The notes under the pieces are model-generated. The model was given only the letters and a program-made list of their open reading frames with translations. It had not been told where the DNA came from and made no database searches. From Rhea pennata (Eukaryota > Chordata > Aves > Rheiformes > Rheidae), in the NCBI RefSeq assembly GCF_028389875.1, contig NC_084678.1, forward strand, positions 18,382,899 to 18,446,898: a DNA stretch of 64,000 nucleotides, written 5' to 3'. The position numbers were made by a program, and so were the translations under genes. Shown piece after piece: positions 58,601 through 64,000 of the stretch. Numbering within the stretch: position 1 is the stretch's first letter; each line of letters opens with the position of its first letter.

Positions 58601-61600
58601 TAGCAGCTGAAGCAGGTGGCGAGGGGAAGGGACTGCCAAGACGCTCGGCCCCTGCGGCAGGCATGAGGGCAGCTGGTCACCTGCCTGAGTCCCTGCCAGC
58701 CTAACAGCAATGCACAACCACAAGGGCTGGATTTTTCTACCACCTGAAATGCCCCTTCCCATGAACTTAAAGCACAACACTTTTACACCAGAACCTCTAC
58801 TGCAAGGCTCCAGATCCAACCACCACCAGAGCACAAGTGCCCTTCACACCACTACCGCGCACCCAGGCAAGTCTCCGCAGCTTCTCCAGGGTCTGAGGAG
58901 CAACGAGGAGACAGTGGGTTGCTGTATTTCATGGTCCTTGAGAAGGATGGCTCGCTCCCAGTACACTGCGGGCAGCCTGCAGTCCATAGTCTTTGCACCA
59001 AGACCAAATTAGTACAATACTGAATTCAGAATTATTACATTAGCACAGCAGCCAGAAGAGGCCGGGGCAGAACTTTAGTCCGCACTATCTCAACAAACTG
59101 GGAGAACAAAATGTAGATTAGGAAACCATGCTGAACGGCTGCTTCCCAGCACTCGCACAATGGCTGTGAAACACGGTGGGTTTTGTGCACGTCAACACAG
59201 CTGCCTGACTGCAGAGCAGAGCAGGGATGGCACAGACAAAGCTGGTGCACGCCAGAGGTACGGCTTGTCGGACACGGGCGGCTGCATCAAGACTGGAGCT
59301 GCAAACGCAGCTCTGAGCTGAGAGGAAGCAAGGCGGGAGCAGCAGTTAAGCCAAGTAACGTATAAATGGCTCTCACCTCTCCTGAGTCCTGCCTGAACTC
59401 GGCAGCGGGAGAGTCATTAAATCGCATCCAAACACAATGCTCTGATTAAAGCCAGTCTCCAGCAGGAAGATTTATCATCTCAATTACCAGCAGTGGACAC
59501 AGCAGTCAAGGCCTCATCATTTTACATGAGCAAAGAGGAAAACAGGAAGAGAATCACTAATATTAGCCCAAGGAAGGTAAACAGCTTGTGAGAGAGATGA
59601 AGATTTATCTCTGGAAATGGTTGGCCTGGTCCCAGTCCAGATTTGCTGAACAGTCCCCAAGTTTCCTGCTGGCTGCATGTTTACAGGACCAAATATTCTG
59701 CTCATCACTAGTGGGCAGAGGCAGCTCATGCTGGAACATGCCTGTTTGCCAAAGGGGAGACCCAGCCCTCCTACAAGGGCACACAGCCCCAGCCAGAGGC
59801 CGTCTGGCTGCTTTGCTTACTGCTCCTCGGAGGCAGCCGCACACCCTCGCCTGCCGCGGGCGGGCCGCGCGCCCCAGGCAGCCCGCCTGCAGCTCCGCGC
59901 GGGCAGAGCCCTGTCCACCCGCCTGCCCCGCCAGCAGCGTGGCACCTGTCACGCGCCCGCGCCGAAACCCCTCCATCACGTTGAGGGCCTTACCTTTACA
60001 ACTGCCCTTTCCACCAGAGTATTCAGACATAAATTGTACTTTAAATTCAATATCAGTCATTAATATTTCATGATTACAAAACGTTAAGGATAATGTCACT
60101 GGGAGGAATGTCTGGGCAGTTAAAATGGATGAGTCAGAGCTCACTGACGGGAGAAGTTAGAATACTAAAGATCTCCCCAGCTTTTGAAGCGATCCAACCT
60201 GACAGGCTTCCCTGCTGGAGGGGAACCACAGCATTTTCTGACTTGCTCTGAAATCATAGCTGCTGTGTATAAATATTTTCCTTCTGATTCTTGTCACCTC
60301 GCATTTGCTCTGGATGCCGAGTTGCGCTGTAACGCCGCGACTCCACTCCCTGCGTGGCCGTGGCACCCACCAGTGCGGGAGCCCTCCGGGACACGGCACA
60401 GCTCCACGGCACGCTCCCGCCGCACCGGCAGCGCTGCCTGGCCGGCACACAGCCACCCACGCCGGCCGGGCGCAGAGCTGCCATGGAATCAGCGACGTCC
60501 GAGCCTTGGCAGTGCTCGCCCGGCCACAACCTCCTCCTGCTGCTCTCCGCCGGTGGCAGCGGGCAAGAGCGCAGCACCGATCGCCAAGCAGTCACAGCCT
60601 GAGGTGCATCCTGCTGGGCTGCTGCAGCGACCGGTCGTTCAGCCAGAAAGACACAGTAGGAGCCAAGCGCTCGACCCTGACTCCGGCTTCTGATGCGGCT
60701 TCCTGAATATGGATGGCATCTTCTTATTAAGTAGCAGATGAACAGAAAGGAACCAGAAAGCCCCAGGAGCCACACAGAGTGAAGCCTAGCAGATTCCTGC
60801 CCACAGTGTCTGCAGGGGGACAAGTCTTGGCAGGTGTCCGTGAGTAATTGGAAGGTGCTTTTCAGCCAACACAGCTCCCGGCACCAGCGGGCGCTGCGGC
60901 CGCAGGGCAGCGGAGCACAGCAGCTCCCAATGGCCCTGGCAGCTCCCGCGTGAGGCAGGCGGAAAAATCTGAAGAACACAACAGGCCTTCCCACTTACAG
61001 CATGTTGCCAGGGATTAAGTCCCTCTCCATCTTCACACTCGGAGAAAGAAGGAAGGCGCAGGGAGGCCGAGCGCTTGTGGGGTCCAAAGAGCCTGATCCG
61101 CCGCCACGCACGGGCGTCCGTGCAGACCCGCGTGCCGGGCCCAGGTGCCCCGCACGCTCTACAGAGGCGGCGGGATGCCAGCGCAGTCTCGCCAGCTTCT
61201 AACCCGCAGCTGAAAGCCTACAGAGAATCAAAGCCTTCCCCTTGCTATTATTTTCTTTTCACTCCCAAAGAGGAGTTTATGCAAAGCTCCCGCAAGCAGC
61301 AAGATCCAGGTTTGTTTTCTTTCTTCAGCTGAAGTAGAACAAACAGCTTCTGCCAGAAAGCTGCTCTGAGCCCACTCCGCAGAGCATCACACAGGGGGAA
61401 GATGAGCCAAAGCCACTGGCACCACTGCAGGCCACTCCTGTTCCCTTCCTGCTCTCCCGGCTGGACACCAGCGTACTTGGCAATTCCCGTAAAGAAAAGC
61501 AAAAGGATCTCACAGCCGTACAGGCACAGGGTGGCCGCAGCCCCAAGCAGTGGCATAGGAGCTCCCCAGGGCACCTCTGCCACGGGCATGCCGGGCGCAT

Positions 61601-62316
61601 CCAGCCCCCAGCGCCTGGTCGCGTCCCCGCAGCAGAAAACGACAAAGTTGCTTTGTCCTCAGCAGTGAGAGCTGGCAAGGAATGGCCTCCAAGGCATCCA
61701 GAGCCACATCCCCATCTGCAGGAACTGCCTGGAAATCCCAACCACCATCCGCGTGGTAAGGCTCCCGAGCGGTGGTGGGGAGACGGCACGGTGCAGGGCA
61801 GACCCAATGCGGCATGCGGCCAAGCCCGTGGGGACACGCACACGCGGGAGCCCCCGGAGCGGCTCGCCTGGGGCAGAAGCAGCGAGCAAGCAGCGTGGAG
61901 ACGACTGGCAGAGCTGGTGCACAGATAACACAAATTCCATTAGTGTTCATCAAAGATACTATTTGACCGTACACCCTTATTAATGCACGAGTCAGGAAGA
62001 GTATTTTTAAATCGTCTAGGGAAATGTTAGACTCGCTGCTGCTGCATTTTTTTTCTTGCTTCAGTGCTAATTAACACTTGCATCTTGGTGACCTCTGCAG
62101 TGAACGCACCCCTCTTGCCCCAGTTGCCCCACCTCCAGTCCAGCTCAGACCATCTGCTCACGCCATGTTTCCCCCTCACCTGCTTCCATTGCTAGGACAG
62201 TGATGTTGTGCCACCCAGCCGTCTCCCGATCCAGGATCTTCCCTGTCACAATGGCACCCGTGTTGGCATCGATGTTGAAGATCCTATCCACGTCTGTGCT
62301 GCGGTCGATGGCGTAT
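46086..62316 (-). CDS. CDH22: CDH22, 3' part (five coding exons; partial, continues right)
   Basis: Gene-level entry. Minus-strand exons 62316-62180, 56985-56864, 56760-56643, 48444-48193 and 46624-46086 join in frame (phases 2-1, 1-0, 0-1, 1-1, 1-stop). They give the C-terminal part of a type II classical cadherin: half of EC4, EC5, one transmembrane helix and a 170-residue cytoplasmic tail. Diagnostic stretches are FNIDANTGAIVTG, LDVNDNPPEL, HVCGCDSSGAIQSC, DNVIKYNDEGGGEQDTEAYD and WGPRFRQLAALY. The pattern matches human CDH22 (PB-cadherin), a calcium-dependent adhesion protein of brain, and the position next to CD40 agrees. Exon lengths 137, 122, 118 and 252 are the usual type II cadherin sizes. 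The signal peptide, EC1-EC3 and promoter are outside the window. Confidence 0.95.
46625..48192 (-). other. CDH22 last intron
   Basis: A 1.6-kb intron with GT-AG borders. Unique sequence, no repeat family recognised. Confidence 0.7.
48193..48444 (-). CDS. CDH22: CDH22 exon, end of EC5 and transmembrane helix
   Basis: 252 nt, acceptor CTCCCTGCAG at 48445, donor GTGAGT at 48192. It encodes NTAAVHTQSVGFNRQEQDVY, VLPILVVDSG-type EC5 strands (here LLPILVVDSGHPALSSTG), HVCGCDSSGAIQSCNSTAYI and the membrane stretch GALIALLVCVLILV. Sequon NST just before the membrane. Confidence 0.95.
49707..49875 (-). mobile_element. CR1 LINE 3'-end fragment
   Basis: The plus strand shows the antisense CR1 tail: AAGGTTGGCAGGGACCTCTG, GAGATCATCTCATCCAACCT, then GAATATCTCCAGAGAAGGAG, ACTCCACCACCTCTCTGGGC and AACCTGTT. 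Less diverged than the copy at 2836, so probably younger. Confidence 0.9.
54600..54720. repeat. Purine-rich low-complexity stretch
   Basis: Mostly G and A on the plus strand (GGAGAAGGAGAGAGAAGTGC and similar) within the CDH22 intron. No other feature. Confidence 0.55.
56335..56585. repeat. Minisatellite beside a CDH22 splice donor
   Basis: Units of about 36-42 bp such as GGGGCGGCGGGAGAAGGGGA followed by AGGGGGCCGGCGGCGCGCCCC, six or so copies. G-rich on the plus strand, hence C/T-rich in the CDH22 transcript. It ends about 58 bp from the exon edge at 56643. Confidence 0.85.
56643..56760 (-). CDS. CDH22: CDH22 exon, EC5 middle
   Basis: 118 nt, acceptor CCTGCAG at 56761, donor GTGAGT at 56642. 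It encodes LIQTVSVVDRDEPQGGHRFY, FALAPEASRNPHFSLLDVK. Separated from the previous exon by a 103-bp intron. A purine-rich minisatellite lies 60 bp downstream in the intron. Confidence 0.95.
56864..56985 (-). CDS. CDH22: CDH22 exon, end of EC4 and start of EC5
   Basis: 122 nt, acceptor CTCAG at 56986, donor GTAGCG at 56863. It encodes NHSQVSRASLRIRILDVNDN and PPELATPYEAAVCEDAKPGQ; DVNDNPPE is the inter-repeat calcium linker. Confidence 0.95.
56986..62179 (-). other. CDH22 intron (5.2 kb)
   Basis: Intron between the EC4 exons. Contains AT-rich unique blocks (57300-57540, 57740-58060) that may be conserved elements, and a poly-A-rich run at about 57361-57382. No gene. Confidence 0.65.
62180..62316 (-). 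CDS. CDH22: CDH22 exon, C-terminal EC4
   Basis: 137 nt, acceptor GTGGTCAG at 62318-62317, donor GTGAGG at 62179. It encodes YAIDRSTDVDRIFNIDANTG, AIVTGKILDRETAGWHNITV and LAMEA. DRE and the preceding FNID/TG pattern are cadherin-repeat calcium-site motifs. Confidence 0.95.
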
Positions 62317-64000
62317 CTGACCACCAGACAAAAGAGGAAGCCGTGAACGAGTGAATGTGCCAAGCCCAACCTCGCCGACACCCCGTGGGACAGAAAGATC
62401 TAGTGCAAAGAAACTTCACTTTTCTTCTGCAGCCAGGTGTACAAAGGGCCTGTTTCTACCAGGCTGCAAGCCCAGATTAAATCAGGTTAAATTACAATGT
62501 AGTTTTGGGTGCATGAAGTGGGACCAAGTGCAACTGTGGACAAGGGGGAATACCCACCCCAATGGCAACCTCATGCTCCAGGTATGCAGGAGACTCTGCA
62601 CATGACTCACTCCTTCCTCAGCTGGCCCAGAGCTGCCTCAAACCACCTGCTCACCGTGCACCTCCCACGTGGCCCATGTCTTCCCGTGGCCGCCTCCAGA
62701 GAGCATAGCTGCCGTGTTTGCCCAGGAAGGCAATGGTACAACCACTGAGAAGAGTCAGACATGCAGGTTAGCCCTGGCCCTATTCGATCAGCCCTCCACA
62801 GCACGTGCCGCATTTCCAACAATCACACTCAGTAAAGCAGGTTGACACTAAATCACGGCACACTTAGTCTGCATGCTCCTTGGAGGCAGGGACTGCAAGG
62901 GAAGCCCTGTTCAACTGAGGCCCCTGAGCACAGCCGTAACACAAATAAACACTGCTGCCGCGATCAGAATTGGAAATCCACAAGGCCTACAAATCACAAA
63001 CAATGCAGCATAATGTTATTGTGTACAGCATCTTTCATATGCACCACATCCCAGAGCGCTTTATAGAATTAAATAATACAAGACAGCAAAGAGTACAAAG
63101 GATGAATTACCGAAAGGAGAACTGTGCATAAATTAAAGTCTTCAGTCACATGGACAACACCATAAAGAAGATAAACACAGAGACAAAACAAGCTGGAGAG
63201 TTGATAAGACAGGACAGTGCTGGAAGGCCACATCAGACAACAGGAGCAGAGCAGGATGAGCTCCAAGCAAGGATGGTGCGAGCCCTCATGCCCGGCCCAG
63301 CACAGCTTGGCTGTGGTCTGCAGCTGGTCACCGGTGCGGTGAGCAGCCCTGGAAGCCAGCCCACCCACAGAGCGTGAGGACGGCCGCTCTGTGTGGGAAT
63401 TAACAGCTTCCGCGACCCCTTTCCCGCTCATGAGAAAAACTGCTGCTGTGGCTACCTACCCACCAGCTGCACATCACCCGCTCTCGATGGACACATGCCA
63501 GCAGTGAATAAATACCCATGTAAAGAGCTGCATACACTACCAGACTGCATTCCCTAGCTCTCTCCCCATCAGATGCCAGAAGGACAATAAGAAATACAAT
63601 AGCACTTGCTTGTAGCTAAAAGGAGAACATTCAAAAGTCACCATCTAAATATCACCTGTGCACATGCACAAACTAGCACACTTGCTCCTGCAGCTGGCCT
63701 CCTCACCTCCCTGCACCAAGAAAGGACAGGAATTTGCCATCCACAGCCAGCTGCAAGCCAGGAGTCCCTGGACCAAGTGACAGGGACTTCTAAGCCCTCC
63801 TCTACTTTCTGCCAAAGCTCTCAGCTGGAAATGGAGCCTCTGCAGTAGCTCCAGCATGGACAGTGACACTGCCTTGACAGGCACTGCAGTTAAGCGGGTC
63901 ACTGGCTGTCAGGGGAAAGGAAAAGTCTGGGCACTTGGGCCTGTGCAAATCATTCCAATATACTACAGGAAGAACAGAAACTGGATGACAAAGCCCACAT
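62317..64000 (-). other. CDH22 intron, continuing beyond the window
   Basis: Intronic sequence up to the right edge. I recognised no exon, repeat family or RNA gene in it. Confidence 0.6.

Noticed and set aside
63030-63100. Possible old SINE-like piece (ACATCCCAGAGCGCTTTATA)
   Set aside because: Looks like a fragment of an ancient interspersed repeat, but I cannot match it to a family with confidence.

Overview
The window reads as vertebrate nuclear DNA, most probably from a bird. It has split genes with GT-AG introns, CpG islands, CR1 LINE fragments of the type seen in birds and other sauropsids, very GC-rich sequence and many short-period GC-rich minisatellites, as is typical of an avian microchromosome. 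Three protein-coding genes are supported. Their order and orientation, NCOA5 (-), CD40 (+), CDH22 (-), match what I know of the human 20q13 neighbourhood. No bacterial genes, viruses, CRISPR arrays, tRNAs or rRNAs were seen.

Left end (1-5100): the 5' end of a minus-strand gene at the NCOA5 position. A non-coding first exon lies in a CpG island (donor at 4120/4121). The start-codon exon is at 1108-1293 and the next coding exon at 453-560. The two coding exons join in frame and encode an RRM of the short hnRNP-C/RALY-like kind. The rest of the gene lies beyond base 1. Next to the first exon are five tandem copies of a ZNF143/THAP11-like promoter motif. A 24-bp minisatellite (5121-6000) and degenerate repeats (6130-6560) follow.

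7600-14109: CD40 (TNFRSF5) on the plus strand, complete in nine coding exons (843 nt, 280 aa). All junctions have GT/AG and all phases agree. It encodes a signal peptide, cysteine-rich repeats, one transmembrane helix and a short tail with a TRAF2/3-binding PVQET. A 69-bp minisatellite lies directly upstream.

14110-44700: about 30 kb without a recognisable coding gene. It is a mosaic of GC-rich minisatellites and short AT-rich islands full of TAAT/ATTA homeodomain cores, which look like conserved non-coding (enhancer) candidates. It also holds one degenerate CR1 reverse-transcriptase fragment (20690-20900), an orphan CpG island with a long polypyrimidine tract (23540-24720), and a perfect TAATTGCAATTA palindrome.

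44740-64000: the 3' part of CDH22 on the minus strand, with five coding exons (the C-terminal part of EC4, EC5, the transmembrane segment and the catenin-binding tail). The 5' exons lie to the right of the window. The introns hold a CR1 copy and a purine-rich minisatellite close to one splice donor.

The three genes are neighbours, not a functional unit. CD40 is an immune costimulatory receptor, NCOA5 a nuclear RNA/transcription-linked coactivator and CDH22 a neural type II cadherin. The AT-rich islands between CD40 and CDH22 are more plausibly CDH22 regulatory elements than CD40 ones, but that is inference from composition and position only.
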